A stretch of DNA of 61,565 nt from contig JABIZD010000035.1 in the NCBI GenBank assembly GCA_018666555.1, positions 1 to 61,565 on the forward strand. Direction: 5' to 3'. A program made the translations under genes and the position numbers. Origin of the DNA: Gammaproteobacteria bacterium. GTDB taxonomy: Bacteria; Pseudomonadota; Gammaproteobacteria; Pseudomonadales; Azotimanducaceae. The notes below the pieces were generated by a model. That model was not told where the DNA came from. It searched no databases and saw only the letters and a list, made by a program, of their open reading frames with translations. This document shows, one piece after another, positions 48,768-58,464 of the stretch (positions are counted from its first letter, which is position 1; each line of letters opens with the position of its first letter).

Positions 48768-50141
48768 TTGGCTATCGCGTTTGATCAAAGTCAGGAGGGA
48801 TTAAAAGTCCCGCCACATTCAATCGAAGCTGAGCGTTCCGTACTGGGCGGTCTGATGCTTGACGCACAGGCGTGGGATACAATTTCTTCAATTCTGTCGG
48901 CTGAGGAATTCTATCGGTCAGAGCATCGTCCAATTTTTCGAGCCATGGAATGGCTTGTAGACCAGAATAAACCACTTGATATCGTGACCCTGGGTGAAAC
49001 CCTGGAACTTCATGGTGAGCTCGACCAAATCGGTGGCATGGAGTATTTGAGTGAACTGGTTAATTCAACGCCGACAGCCTCAAACGTAACAGCCTATGCT
49101 GATATAGTACTTGAACGTGCAACCGTGAGAAGACTAATTGCCGTTGCCCATGAAATTGCCGAGAGTGGTTTCAATCCTCAGGGCAGAGATAGTGCTCGAC
49201 TGGTTGATGAAGCAGAAAGTAAAGTTTTTCAGATAGGCGATGAGCGGCCATCTCGAGGCGGGCCGCAAACTATTCGGCCGCTTTTGACTAGAGCGGTAGA
49301 AAAAATTGATGAATTATATCTGACCAAGGGTGCCCTGACCGGTATCAGCAGTGGTTTTAAAGATATCGATGAAATTACCTCTGGTTTGCAGCCTTCAGAT
49401 TTGATTATTGTTGCTGGCCGCCCTTCCATGGGCAAAACAGCGCTCATGATGAATATGGCTGAGAGTGCCGTTATCAAAGGTGAAAAGCCAGTTCTGGTCT
49501 TTAGCCTTGAGATGCCTTCGCATTCCTTGATACTAAGGATGTTATCGTCTCTGGGACGTATAGATCAGACGAAAATTCGCACTGGGCAGTTAGGAGATGA
49601 TGATTGGCCCAGGCTCACCTCTGCAGTTACATTGCTCAATGATAAACCTCTGTTTGTAGACGATACACCGGCTTTGACACCTAACGAGATCCGTAGCAGA
49701 AGCCGGCGTATTGTTAGGGAGCATGGTTCTCTGGGTATGATTGCTGTCGATTATCTGCAGTTAATGCAGACTTCGGGTACACCAGAGAACCGGGCTGTTG
49801 AGATTTCTGAAATCTCCCGGTCCCTGAAATCCATTGCTAAGGAATTTGACTGTCCGGTTATCGCAGGTTCCCAGTTGAACCGAGGCTTGGAACAACGCAC
49901 GGATAAACGACCCATTATGTCGGACTTGCGGGAATCAGGCGCCATTGAGCAGGATGCTGATTTGATTATGGCGATCTACCGAGATGAAGTTTACAACGAT
50001 GATACTGAGGATAAAGGTATCGCTGAAGTGATCATTCTTAAGCAGCGCAATGGACCAATCGGTCGTAAAAAATTGGCTTTTATAGGGCAATTTACCAAGT
50101 TCGAAGATTTAGCTCGAGACTATGAAGACTATTATCAATGA
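48768..50141 (+). CDS. dnaB: Replicative DNA helicase DnaB
   Basis: Hexameric 5'-3' replicative helicase. 457 residues with the N-terminal DnaG-binding domain (about 15-120, PPHSIEAERSVLGGL) and the RecA-like C-terminal domain: Walker A GRPSMGKT (K223), Walker B LGMIAVDYLQLM and the DRRPI-like DLRESGAIEQDADLI arginine-finger region. No intein is present. TTG start, 43 bp after rplI; it overlaps alr by ATGA. Confidence 0.96.
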   Translation: MAIAFDQSQEGLKVPPHSIEAERSVLGGLMLDAQAWDTISSILSAEEFYRSEHRPIFRAMEWLVDQNKPLDIVTLGETLELHGELDQIGGMEYLSELVNSTPTASNVTAYADIVLERATVRRLIAVAHEIAESGFNPQGRDSARLVDEAESKVFQIGDERPSRGGPQTIRPLLTRAVEKIDELYLTKGALTGISSGFKDIDEITSGLQPSDLIIVAGRPSMGKTALMMNMAESAVIKGEKPVLVFSLEMPSHSLILRMLSSLGRIDQTKIRTGQLGDDDWPRLTSAVTLLNDKPLFVDDTPALTPNEIRSRSRRIVREHGSLGMIAVDYLQLMQTSGTPENRAVEISEISRSLKSIAKEFDCPVIAGSQLNRGLEQRTDKRPIMSDLRESGAIEQDADLIMAIYRDEVYNDDTEDKGIAEVIILKQRNGPIGRKKLAFIGQFTKFEDLARDYEDYYQ

Positions 50142-51196
50142 GCAAGGCGATGGCAACGGCTGAAATCAGTCTCAGTAGTATTGAGTCTAATTTCAATCAG
50201 GCCAGGTTGGCGGCACCTAACAGTCAGGTTATGGCTGTGGTGAAAGCCAATGCTTATGGTCATGGCGCTATTAAGGTGGCTCAACGCTTAACTACAGCAG
50301 ATGCTTTTGCAGTAGCCAGACTTGATGAAGCAGTACAACTCCGAGAAGCAGGCATACAGCAGCCGATTACTTTGTTCGGAGGTATCTGCCAGGCAAGTCA
50401 GGCCGAAGTGGCGACGGACTTTGATATAGACCTGGTCATTCATGACCAAGCTCAACTTGAATTGATCAAGGGCTATTCTCTTCGTATTTGGCTAAAACTT
50501 GATACCGGAATGCACCGACTGGGCATCGAAGCAGCTTCAATACCCTTATTCGTTAATGCAATTGCCGAGTCGAGGTTGCTAGGGCTGATGAGTCATTTTT
50601 CTGATGCTGATCAACCGAGCCACCCTAAGAATGCTCAACAATTAGAAACCCTACTGTCAGTCGGTGAGACGATAGGGGTGCCTCTGAGTATGGCAAATTC
50701 AGCCGGTATATTGTCGTTTCCGGAATCGCATCTGGACTGGGTTCGTCCAGGCATCATGCTTTTTGGTGCAAACCCGTTACTTGATAGAACGGTTGATTTA
50801 AGCGCTGCGATGAGACTCACCGCGCCAGTTATCGCTGTAAAGAATATTCGTCCCGGAGAGACCATCGGCTATGGCAGTACCTGGACAGCATCTTCGCCGG
50901 GTCGTATTGGTGTCATTGGCCTGGGCTATGCAGATGGCTATCCGCGAGAGATAGCTAAGGGTACCAGGGTTTATCTGAACGGCTATGAAGAGGAAATTGT
51001 TGGACGAATCTCAATGGATATGTTGTCCGTTAGCTTCTCATCGGAGCAGACTGCTCAGCTAGGTGATATGGCAGAGCTTTGGGGACAAAGAATTCCCATA
51101 GAAAGTATTGCCGGTCAGGCTGAAACGCTGTCCTATACCTTGATGTGTAATGTCAGTTCCAGAGTGCCCAGGTCGTATACGGAAACCAGTGGATGA
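50138..51196 (+). CDS. alr: Alanine racemase
   Basis: PLP-dependent racemase supplying D-alanine for peptidoglycan. The Schiff-base Lys is K36 in VVKANAYGHG; the second catalytic base Tyr is in the PGETIGYGSTW segment; LDTGMHRLG and GRISMDML are typical. 352 residues. Starts in an ATGA overlap with dnaB and ends with the radA ATG overlapping its stop. dnaB-alr order is common in gammaproteobacteria. Confidence 0.95.
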   Translation: MSKAMATAEISLSSIESNFNQARLAAPNSQVMAVVKANAYGHGAIKVAQRLTTADAFAVARLDEAVQLREAGIQQPITLFGGICQASQAEVATDFDIDLVIHDQAQLELIKGYSLRIWLKLDTGMHRLGIEAASIPLFVNAIAESRLLGLMSHFSDADQPSHPKNAQQLETLLSVGETIGVPLSMANSAGILSFPESHLDWVRPGIMLFGANPLLDRTVDLSAAMRLTAPVIAVKNIRPGETIGYGSTWTASSPGRIGVIGLGYADGYPREIAKGTRVYLNGYEEEIVGRISMDMLSVSFSSEQTAQLGDMAELWGQRIPIESIAGQAETLSYTLMCNVSSRVPRSYTETSG

Positions 51197-52560
51197 AAAA
51201 GTCCAGAATAGCTTTTGTCTGTTCCGATTGTGGTTCTGAATATGCCAAATGGCAGGGCTAGTGCCATGATTGTGGTGTCTGGAACACACTAAAGCAGTTG
51301 AATCTGGGTAGTGCAAAGGCTAGTCACCGGCGTGATGGTTTTACCGGTGTGATCGAAGAAGCCCGGACGCTTGATCAGGTCGATGTATCCAGTACGCTCA
51401 GGATTCCTACTTTGTCTGCTGAGATCAATCGGGTTCTCGGTGGTGGGTTGGTGCCAGGATCGGCCATATTGATCAGTGGTAGTCCCGGCGCAGGTAAAAG
51501 CACTTTGCTGATTCAGGTTTTATGTGAACTGGCGCAAAATTACTCCGCCCTGTATGTGACGGGTGAAGAAAGTTTGTCGCAGATTGCGCTGCGAGCAACT
51601 CGTCTGAAATTGCCTTTGGATAAGGTGAAGGTGATGTCACAGACAGCAGTGGAGGACATCAGCCATACCTGGGACAAGCTAAAACCAACTATTCTGGTGA
51701 TTGATTCGATTCAGGTGATGCAGTCGGACTCGGTCGAATCCGCGCCAGGCAGCGTCACTCAGGTGAGAGAATCAGCAGCGACCCTGATCCAGAAAGCCAA
51801 ACAAACCAATACGGTACTGTTTCTTGTCGGGCATGTAACCAAAGATGGTAGTCTCGCTGGTCCGCGTGTGCTTGAACATATGATTGATACCTTTTTAATG
51901 CTGGAGGGGGAGTCGGATAACCGGTACAGAACGCTTCGATCGGTAAAGAATCGTTTTGGAGCAGTTAATGAACTGGGCATTTTTGCGATGACTGCAACTG
52001 GTCTGAAAGATGTCGCCAACCCCTCTGCGATATTTCTTAATCGGGGATCCCAGGCAACACCCGGCAGTGTGGTGATGGTGGTCTGGGAAGGAACACGGCC
52101 CTTGCTGGTAGAAGCCCAGGCTTTGGTTGACCAGAGTACATTTGCTAATCCAAGACGCGTTGCTGTGGGTTTTGAACAGAACCGACTGGCCATGCTACTC
52201 GCGATCCTGCATCGTCATGGGGGTCTACAGGTGGCTGACCAGGATGTATTTATAAATGCAGTAGGGGGTATCAGGGTTGATGAAACCAGTAGTGATCTGG
52301 CGGTGGTTCTAGCCGTTATATCCAGTTTTCGCAATAAAGTACTCCCGCAGAACCTGGTTTGCTTTGGGGAGATTGGTTTGTCCGGTGAAATCAGACCGGT
52401 ACCCAATGGTCAGGAGCGACTACGTGAAGCCGCCAAGCATGGCTTTGAGGTCGCTATCGTGCCGAAAGCAAACGTATCGAAGCAATCTATACCTAATTTT
52501 CAGATCAGGGGTGTTACCTGCTTGGCAGATGCAATCAACCTTATTGATGAATTAGCTTGA
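51193..52560 (+). pseudogene. radA: DNA repair protein RadA, interrupted by in-frame TAG at codon 23
   Basis: RadA (Sms) promotes branch migration in recombination. The ATG at 51193 overlaps the alr stop and begins MKKSRIAFVCSDCGSEYAKWQG, then TAG at 51259-51261, then CHDCGVWNTL. In relatives the interrupted position is Gln (WQGQC), so one CAG to TAG change explains it. Both halves of the C4 zinc finger are otherwise intact, as are Walker A GSPGAGKST, the KNRFG motif and the C-terminal Lon-like domain; total 456 codons equals the family length. Internal restart is possible only at TTG 51298, which would lose the zinc finger. It may be a sequencing error, a fresh pseudogene or suppressed. Confidence 0.9.
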
Positions 52561-52562
52561 GT

Positions 52563-54236
52563 CTAGCTGGCTAATTTTTTGTATTTGACTCGGGTAGGTG
52601 AATGGCTGTTGTCACTCGAGTTTTTTCTTCTGGCTGCTTCATATTCGCTATAATTTCCCTCGAAGAAAGTCGCTTCGCTTTCGCCTTCGAAAGCCAGTAT
52701 ATGGGTTGCTATCCTATCCAGAAACCAGCGGTCATGTGAAATCACCATCATTGAGCCGGGGTAGGTTTCTATGGCTGTTTCCAGCGCCCTCAAGGTTTCA
52801 ACGTCAAGGTCATTGGTGGGTTCATCCAGCAGCAGGAAGTTAGCACCAATTTTCAGGAGTTTGGCCAGATGAACGCGATTTCGTTCTCCTCCAGATAAGT
52901 CCTTGACCAATTTTTGTTGGTCAGAGCCGCGAAAATTAAATCGACCGACGTAGGCTCTGGAGGAACTCTCATATTTGCCGATACGTATCATTTCACTGCC
53001 TTCAGAGATCTCTTCCCAGACCGTTTTATCATCGCTGAGGCTGTCCCTGCTTTGATCAACGTAGCCTAGTTGCACGGTTTCTCCTAATTCAATGCTACCG
53101 GCATCGGTGGTAATCTGACCGCTGACCATCCTGAATAAAGTCGACTTTCCGGCTCCGTTACCGCCGATTATTCCGACAATGGCGCCCTTGGGTACGGTAA
53201 ACGATAAATCGGATATCAGTAGCCTGTCGGCAAAGGCCTTACGGACATTGTTAAGGGTAAGTACCTGGTCACCCAGTCTAGGGCCCGGCGGAATATAGAG
53301 TTCCTGAGTTTCGTTTCGAGTTTGAAATTGCTGGGAGTTGAGTTCCTCGAAACGGGACATCCGCGCCCGGTTCTTGGCTTGACGTGCTTTGGGCTGTGAG
53401 CGAACCCATTCGAGTTCTGCCTTAATTGCTTTCTGCCTTGATTGTTCCTGTCGCTCTTCTACCCCCAGCCTTTTGGCCTTGGCATCCAGCCAGGCCGAGT
53501 AATTGCCTTCATAGGGCAAGCCACGTCCACGATCGAGCTCGAGAATCCAACCTGCGGCGTTATCCAGGAAGTATCGATCGTGGGTGATTGCAACCACAGT
53601 TCCCGGGAAACTAGTAAGAAATCGCTCCAGCCAGGCGACGCTTTCTGCATCCAGGTGATTAGTAGGTTCGTCCAGGAGTAACATGTCTGGATTCGACAAC
53701 AGCAGTCGACATAGCGCGACTCGACGTTTTTCGCCACCGGAGAGGCTTGCTACTTCACTTTCAAACGGAGGCAGACGTAACGCATCTGCGGCAATCTCTA
53801 GTTTACGTTCCAGATCCCAGCCTTCGGCTGCATCTATTTTTAGCTGCAGTTCACCCTGCTTATCCAGCAGTACTGTCATCTCGTCGTCGCTCATGGGCTC
53901 AGCGAATTGGTCACTGATCTGGTTAAACTGATCGAGCAGGTCTTTGATTGGTCGTACACCATCTTCAACATTACCCCGCACATCTTTGCTTTCATCAAGC
54001 TGGGGTTCCTGAGCCAGGTAACCGATTTTCAGCTCAGGTTGGGGTTTTGCCTCGCCAAGGAAGTCTTTATCGATGCCAGCCATAATGCGAAGTAAGCTCG
54101 ACTTGCCCGATCCGTTCAGGCCGAGGACACCGATCTTTGCTCCCGGGAAAAAGGACAGGGAGATATTTTCTAAGATGGTGCGATTGGGTGGAACAATTTT
54201 ACCAACCTGGGACATGGTAAAAACATACTGTGCCAT
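52563..54236 (-). CDS. ettA: Energy-dependent translational throttle protein EttA
   Basis: ABC-F protein that binds the ribosomal E site and gates the first elongation cycles by ADP/ATP ratio. 557 residues with two ABC domains: Walker A GLNGSGKSS (39-47) and signature LSGGEKRRVAL (165-), then GGNGAGKST and LSGGERNRVHLA in the second half; both Walker B are LLLDEPTN. Between them lies the P-site tRNA-interaction linker (about residues 245-325). The C-terminal extension ends with KYKKLAS. It converges on radA with 2 bp between stops. Confidence 0.95.
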   Translation of the reverse strand: MAQYVFTMSQVGKIVPPNRTILENISLSFFPGAKIGVLGLNGSGKSSLLRIMAGIDKDFLGEAKPQPELKIGYLAQEPQLDESKDVRGNVEDGVRPIKDLLDQFNQISDQFAEPMSDDEMTVLLDKQGELQLKIDAAEGWDLERKLEIAADALRLPPFESEVASLSGGEKRRVALCRLLLSNPDMLLLDEPTNHLDAESVAWLERFLTSFPGTVVAITHDRYFLDNAAGWILELDRGRGLPYEGNYSAWLDAKAKRLGVEERQEQSRQKAIKAELEWVRSQPKARQAKNRARMSRFEELNSQQFQTRNETQELYIPPGPRLGDQVLTLNNVRKAFADRLLISDLSFTVPKGAIVGIIGGNGAGKSTLFRMVSGQITTDAGSIELGETVQLGYVDQSRDSLSDDKTVWEEISEGSEMIRIGKYESSSRAYVGRFNFRGSDQQKLVKDLSGGERNRVHLAKLLKIGANFLLLDEPTNDLDVETLRALETAIETYPGSMMVISHDRWFLDRIATHILAFEGESEATFFEGNYSEYEAARRKNSSDNSHSPTRVKYKKLAS

Positions 54237-54883
54237 ATTATATCTCTTTATGTTTCAATATCTTGTGGAAGCGCTAATAAACGGATCTAACTTTTCTCTA
54301 AGATCGTTATAACGTCGTTGTGGATTTTACACTATCTCAGCCACGAAGAGGCCATGGTGTTGGCGACTTGGTTAACAGATTTAGTTGGCTGCTAAAGTGA
54401 CCGTTTCTAAAGTTGATGGTAAGTATCGACGCGAACCCTCATCAACCCTATTTCCTGTCTATGGCTTAGTGGCAGTATGGCTTAGGACTGAGCTTGAGCA
54501 GAGACCGTTTAGCGGAAGTTAATCATGACCTGTGTTGCTTCCATTGGCTCCTGTAGAATTTCTGCCAATGGGCCGGTTGTCGGGTTTTTTGTTATAGGGG
54601 TTGATCAGTTATGAGGCTAAGGTCTGACGCTTGCGTTTAAGGGAAGCTAATTTAGATTACTTGTTGGCTCTCGTATCCATTATATTGCGTTTGTTTTATT
54701 CAGGCTGAATAGGACAGGAAGGTGGTGCCAGGAATCTCTCAGTTTCCGGTTCTAATTGGTTCTGGCTTAGATAGGAATTATATTCCTGGAATAACTGGAA
54801 TCAGTACATAGGTCTCATGATAGTGTTTGCGAAAGCCGTAAATGATGTGTGATGAATGACGTGGTATTTTGAGGGGATAAGTT
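54237..54883. other. Intergenic region upstream of nrdR, with hairpin
   Basis: About 650 bases without a credible protein gene. On the plus strand CCATTGGC (54541-54548) and GCCAATGG (54564-54571) form a perfect 8-bp stem with a 15-base loop, followed 13 bases later by six T (54585-54590). Two close copies of TATGGCTTAG occur near 54463-54485. It could hold a small RNA or only the ettA and nrdR promoters; nothing more can be shown. Confidence 0.45.
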
Positions 54884-54994
54884 TTGGAAACTGTATTCAG
54901 GAATCAGTTGATCGATCAGGTAGAATCTGTGCTGAGAGAGTCTGTGCTGAGAGAGTCTGTGCTGAGAGAGTCTGTGCTGAGTAAGGAAGCGTAA
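54884..54994 (+). CDS. Possible 36-residue leader peptide with pentapeptide repeats, upstream of nrdR
   Basis: A TTG at 54884 lies 7 bases after a strong GAGGGG ribosome site (54871-54876) and opens a 36-codon frame ending TAA at 54992-54994, three bases before the nrdR ATG. The peptide begins MLETVFRNQLIDQ and then repeats ESVLR three times plus ESVLS, encoded by the 15-bp DNA repeat; because 15 is a multiple of 3 the frame stays open. The AAGGA that should serve nrdR lies inside the last codons, so translation here would affect nrdR initiation. It may also be a chance frame. Confidence 0.35.
   Translation: METVFRNQLIDQVESVLRESVLRESVLRESVLSKEA
54926..54985. repeat. 15-bp tandem repeat, 3 exact copies plus 1 degenerate
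   Basis: TCTGTGCTGAGAGAG repeats exactly at 54926-54940, 54941-54955 and 54956-54970; a fourth copy at 54971-54985 diverges in its last bases (TCTGTGCTGAGTAAG). It lies directly upstream of nrdR, ending 12 bases before the ATG. Confidence 0.96.
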
Positions 54995-54997
54995 TCG

Positions 54998-55495
54998 ATG
55001 TATTGTCCATTTTGTGGTCATAGTGAAACCAAGGTAACGGATAGCCGGTTGGTTGCGGAAGGTAATCAGGTGAGGAGGCGCCGGGAGTGTCTTGCGTGTG
55101 GAGAGCGTTTCACTTCGTATGAGTCTGCTGAATTACTCATGCCGCGGGTGATTAAGAGTAACGGAAATCGAGAACCCTTTAATGAAGAGAAGCTGCGTCT
55201 TGGATTGATGCGGGCATTAGAAAAACGCCCAGTCAGCCTTGAACGGGTTGAATCCGTGCTAACTCGAGTCAAGCGGGCATTGCGTGCCACGGGAGAGCCG
55301 GAGATGAAGAGTCTGGATCTAGGCGAACTAGTGATGTCTGAATTACGTGAACTTGATGAAGTCGCTTATGTCAGGTTTGCCTCGGTTTATCGAAGTTTTC
55401 AGGATATTCACGAATTTCGAAAGGAAATTGATTCACTTGGTGAATCGGACAGACAACTTCCTGATGAGGTTATTTCGGATGTTGATGATGAATGA
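54998..55495 (+). CDS. nrdR: Transcriptional repressor NrdR
   Basis: ATP/dATP-sensing repressor of ribonucleotide reductase genes. 165 residues: N-terminal zinc ribbon with C3, C6, C31 and C34 ([20 protein letters not shown]) and an ATP-cone domain (about 49-139, [18 protein letters not shown]). It overlaps ribD by 11 bases, heading the usual nrdR-ribD-ribH-nusB-thiL-pgpA series. AAGGA lies 10 bases upstream of the ATG. Confidence 0.96.
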   Translation: MYCPFCGHSETKVTDSRLVAEGNQVRRRRECLACGERFTSYESAELLMPRVIKSNGNREPFNEEKLRLGLMRALEKRPVSLERVESVLTRVKRALRATGEPEMKSLDLGELVMSELRELDEVAYVRFASVYRSFQDIHEFRKEIDSLGESDRQLPDEVISDVDDE

Positions 55496-56573
55496 CCAGA
55501 GTTTTCTAGCAAGGGCTTTTACGTTAGCCCGCCGGGGTATTTATACCACCGACCCGAATCCCAGGGTAGGCTGTGTTATCGCTCGCGACGGCGAGATTCT
55601 GGGTGAGGGTTTTCATCAGTCTGCTGGTGATGATCACGCCGAAGTCATTGCCATTGAAAATGCCAGCGGTGACGTACGTGGTGCAACGCTTTATGTCACC
55701 CTGGAACCCTGTAGTTATTTTGGCCGGACACCGGCTTGCGCTAAAACTCTGGTGGAGAAGGGGATCAAGCGAGTCGTATCAGCTGATTATGACCCGCACC
55801 CTTTAAATGCGGGCCAGGGTTATGCAGTTTTAGAAGCTGCTGGTATAGAAGTTGTGCGTCAGGCAGACCCTGAAAGTGCCTTGCAACTCAATCCGGGACA
55901 TTATAAGACCCACCAGCAGGGCTACCCTTTTGTAAGGCTCAAAATGGCTTGTACGCTGGATGGTCGTACCGCGCTAACTGATGGTAGCAGTCAGTGGATT
56001 ACCTCCCCGAGTGCGCGTCTGGATGTGCAGCGCCTGCGTGCAAGAAGTTCATGTATTGTCACTGGCGTAGAAACTATTCTAAAGGATGACCCTGCTTTGA
56101 CAGTTCGTGAACTGGATACAGATGCTGCCCGTAGTGCCTTGGCCATTGACAGAAAGCGTCCCATCTATATTCTGGATAGCCAATTGCGGACGCCCTTGTC
56201 GGCCAAGGTGTTAGCTCATCCTGATGCGAAAATCGTCTGTGGTCCTGATTTGAATCAAGGTCATGCGAGGGTAATCTCCGCGAACCTGGGTCAGGATGGT
56301 CGTATTTGCCTGAAATCTTTTCTCAAGGAATTATCTGCTGAAGGCGCGCTGGAAGTTCTGTTTGAATGCGGTCCTACACTGGGCGGGGCCCTGATTGAAA
56401 GTGGCTTGTGTGATGAAATGATAATTTATATGGCTCCTAAGCTAATGGGTTCCGGAAGGCCATTACTTCAGTTGCCAGAAATTGCTAACATGGACGCGCT
56501 ACACGCATTTGAATTTGACGATATTCGTTCGATTGGACCAGACTTAAGGCTGGTTATGAAACCAGCAAGTTAA
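55485..56573 (+). CDS. ribD: Bifunctional riboflavin biosynthesis deaminase/reductase
   Basis: Deaminates the pyrimidine derived from GTP and then reduces its ribosyl side chain in riboflavin synthesis. From ATG 55485 it has 362 residues; a frame open further upstream lies inside nrdR and is unlike the family. The deaminase zinc site is DHAEV (H51, E53) and [12 protein letters not shown] (C76, C85); the reductase half has [14 protein letters not shown] and [15 protein letters not shown]. ribE and ribBA are not adjacent, as in E. coli. Confidence 0.94.
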   Translation: MMNDQSFLARAFTLARRGIYTTDPNPRVGCVIARDGEILGEGFHQSAGDDHAEVIAIENASGDVRGATLYVTLEPCSYFGRTPACAKTLVEKGIKRVVSADYDPHPLNAGQGYAVLEAAGIEVVRQADPESALQLNPGHYKTHQQGYPFVRLKMACTLDGRTALTDGSSQWITSPSARLDVQRLRARSSCIVTGVETILKDDPALTVRELDTDAARSALAIDRKRPIYILDSQLRTPLSAKVLAHPDAKIVCGPDLNQGHARVISANLGQDGRICLKSFLKELSAEGALEVLFECGPTLGGALIESGLCDEMIIYMAPKLMGSGRPLLQLPEIANMDALHAFEFDDIRSIGPDLRLVMKPAS

Positions 56574-56588
56574 TTGACAGGTAAGACT

Positions 56589-57056
56589 ATGAGCAAATGG
56601 ATTGAAGGTGATTTTTCGGCATCCACCGCCAACATTACAATTGTCCTGGCGCGATTTAATGAATTCGTGGTCGATAGTTTATTGAAAGGTGCGTTAGATA
56701 CCCTACAGCGTCATGGAATCTCAGAAAAACAGATTACGGTAGTCAAGGTGCCAGGGGCTTTTGAGCTGCCGCTGGTGGCCCGATTAGCAGCCGAAAAACC
56801 AGATTGTGATGGCGTGATTGCACTCGGTGCTGTGATTCGAGGTGCCACACCTCATTTTGATTATGTCTCCGGGCAATGTGCCGGTGGCATAGCGCAGGTG
56901 GCAATGGACTGTAAAAAACCGGTTATATTCGGCGTGCTGACCACTGACAGCATTGAACAGGCTATCGAACGAGCTGGCACCAAGGCTGGCAATAAGGGCT
57001 CTGATTCCGCGTTGACTGTGATTGAAATGATCAGCCTACTTAGAAAAATGGGATGA
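56589..57056 (+). CDS. ribH: 6,7-dimethyl-8-ribityllumazine synthase
   Basis: Penultimate step of riboflavin synthesis; forms a capsid-like or decameric shell. 155 residues from the ATG at 56589 (MSKWIEGDF); the frame also permits a start 15 bases earlier at the ribD stop. [40 protein letters not shown] (catalytic His) and [16 protein letters not shown] are conserved. Ends in ATGA overlap with nusB. Confidence 0.95.
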   Translation: MSKWIEGDFSASTANITIVLARFNEFVVDSLLKGALDTLQRHGISEKQITVVKVPGAFELPLVARLAAEKPDCDGVIALGAVIRGATPHFDYVSGQCAGGIAQVAMDCKKPVIFGVLTTDSIEQAIERAGTKAGNKGSDSALTVIEMISLLRKMG

Positions 57057-57493
57057 AATCGACTCCTTCTGCACGACACCGCGCTCGACGTCTCGCACTC
57101 CAGGGACTCTACCAGATGCAGTTCACAGATCAGCCTGCATGGATTGTAAAAGAGCAGTTTCTTGAGGAAAACGACCACAAGCGGGCAGATATTAATTTTT
57201 TCCATGACATCATGGATTCTGTAGGCAGAACCAGGGATGAGCTCTGGTTATTAATCGAGCCCCATTTGGATCGAAAATCTGATCAGATTGATCCGGTTGA
57301 ACGCGCTATATTGCTGATAGGCTGTTTTGAACTGCGCGATCGTATTGAGATACCTTTTAAGATCATCATTTCTGAAGCGGTTGAATTGGCCAAATTATTT
57401 GGCGCCACAGATAGTTATAAATACGTAAATTCGATTCTTGATGAAGTTGCCAAAATAACTCGTGAGAGTGAGCGAGGCAGTGTTGCCAATTAA
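57053..57493 (+). CDS. nusB: Transcription antitermination factor NusB
   Basis: Binds boxA RNA with S10 (NusE) in rRNA antitermination. 146 residues, all helical. Start region [17 protein letters not shown] is typical, as are [15 protein letters not shown] and the [25 protein letters not shown] split over the last helices. It starts in the ribH stop (ATGA) and overlaps thiL by one base (TAATG). Confidence 0.95.
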   Translation: MKSTPSARHRARRLALQGLYQMQFTDQPAWIVKEQFLEENDHKRADINFFHDIMDSVGRTRDELWLLIEPHLDRKSDQIDPVERAILLIGCFELRDRIEIPFKIIISEAVELAKLFGATDSYKYVNSILDEVAKITRESERGSVAN

Positions 57494-58464
57494 TGGATGA
57501 TTCCGAATTCGATGTAATCGAGCAGTATTTTTTACCGCTGGGCGAGTGGAGTCTTGGTGATACCAGGGTAGGCCCGGGTGATGATTGTGCAGTGGTCCAG
57601 GTGCCTGATTCCAGGCAGTTATGTATTTCAACTGATTCGTTCATAGAGGGTGTTCACTTCCCGACAGGAGCTAACGGTCAGTTGGTTGCCCGACGTAGTA
57701 TGGCCGCTGCAATAAGTGACCTTGCCGCTATGGGAGCAACTCCTTTTGGAATGACCGGCGCGTTAACCCTGGTAGCAGTTTCCGCACCCTGGCTGAAGCA
57801 ATTCTCATCAGTCGTCGCAGATCTCATCAAACGCTGGCAGATACCTTTGCTGGGTGGGAATTTAAGTCGGGGCAGTGAGCTATCGGTTACCTGGACAGTA
57901 ATGGGCCTGGTTGAACCAGGCCGGTATTTGTTACGTTCTGGTGCACAGGCAGATGATGATATTTATATCAGTGGTTATCCCGGTCGTGCCGGTTATGCCC
58001 TGGCTGGTGTATTACAGGGTCGAGAAGTCGCTGCCAACCTGGAGAAGCACTATAGCCACCCCACACCCAGGTTGGAATTAGGCAAGTTGATCAATGGCCT
58101 GGCTAGTGCGGCTATTGATGTCTCCGATGGTCTGCTCGCGGATCTACAGCATCTGCTGACCGCAAGTGGTGTTGGTGCGCGAATTGATCTGGCCAGCTTG
58201 TCAGATGATGTGGAGTTGTTTGCTGCCTGCGGGCAAGCTGATGGCGTCAGGTTGGCGCTGACGGCTGGAGATGATTATGAGGTTTGTTTCACCGCACCTA
58301 TTGAACAACGCAAAGTCTTGAAGCAAATCAGCGAACAGTTACAGTTGCCGTTAACGCGGATAGGTAAAATTATTCAGTCCAAAGTAGTCGAATTTGAAAA
58401 TGTACCCCGGCAGTTTGACCCGACCACTTTAACTGCACAGCCAGGATATAGGCATTTTAAATGA
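57493..58464 (+). CDS. thiL: Thiamine-monophosphate kinase
   Basis: Phosphorylates thiamine phosphate to thiamine diphosphate, using ATP. 323 residues of the PurM/AIR-synthetase-like fold; GPGDDCAVV and STDSFIEGVHF bind the substrate and Mg, SDLAAMGATPFGM and GGNLSRGSELSVTWTVMG follow, and DVSDGLLADLQHL is the second metal motif. ATGA overlap with pgpA. Confidence 0.95.
   Translation: MDDSEFDVIEQYFLPLGEWSLGDTRVGPGDDCAVVQVPDSRQLCISTDSFIEGVHFPTGANGQLVARRSMAAAISDLAAMGATPFGMTGALTLVAVSAPWLKQFSSVVADLIKRWQIPLLGGNLSRGSELSVTWTVMGLVEPGRYLLRSGAQADDDIYISGYPGRAGYALAGVLQGREVAANLEKHYSHPTPRLELGKLINGLASAAIDVSDGLLADLQHLLTASGVGARIDLASLSDDVELFAACGQADGVRLALTAGDDYEVCFTAPIEQRKVLKQISEQLQLPLTRIGKIIQSKVVEFENVPRQFDPTTLTAQPGYRHFK

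Noticed and set aside
56573-56589. Apparent loss of ribE and ribBA between ribD and ribH
   Set aside because: E. coli has the same nrdR-ribD-ribH-nusB order with the other rib genes elsewhere, so it is not a sign of deletion.
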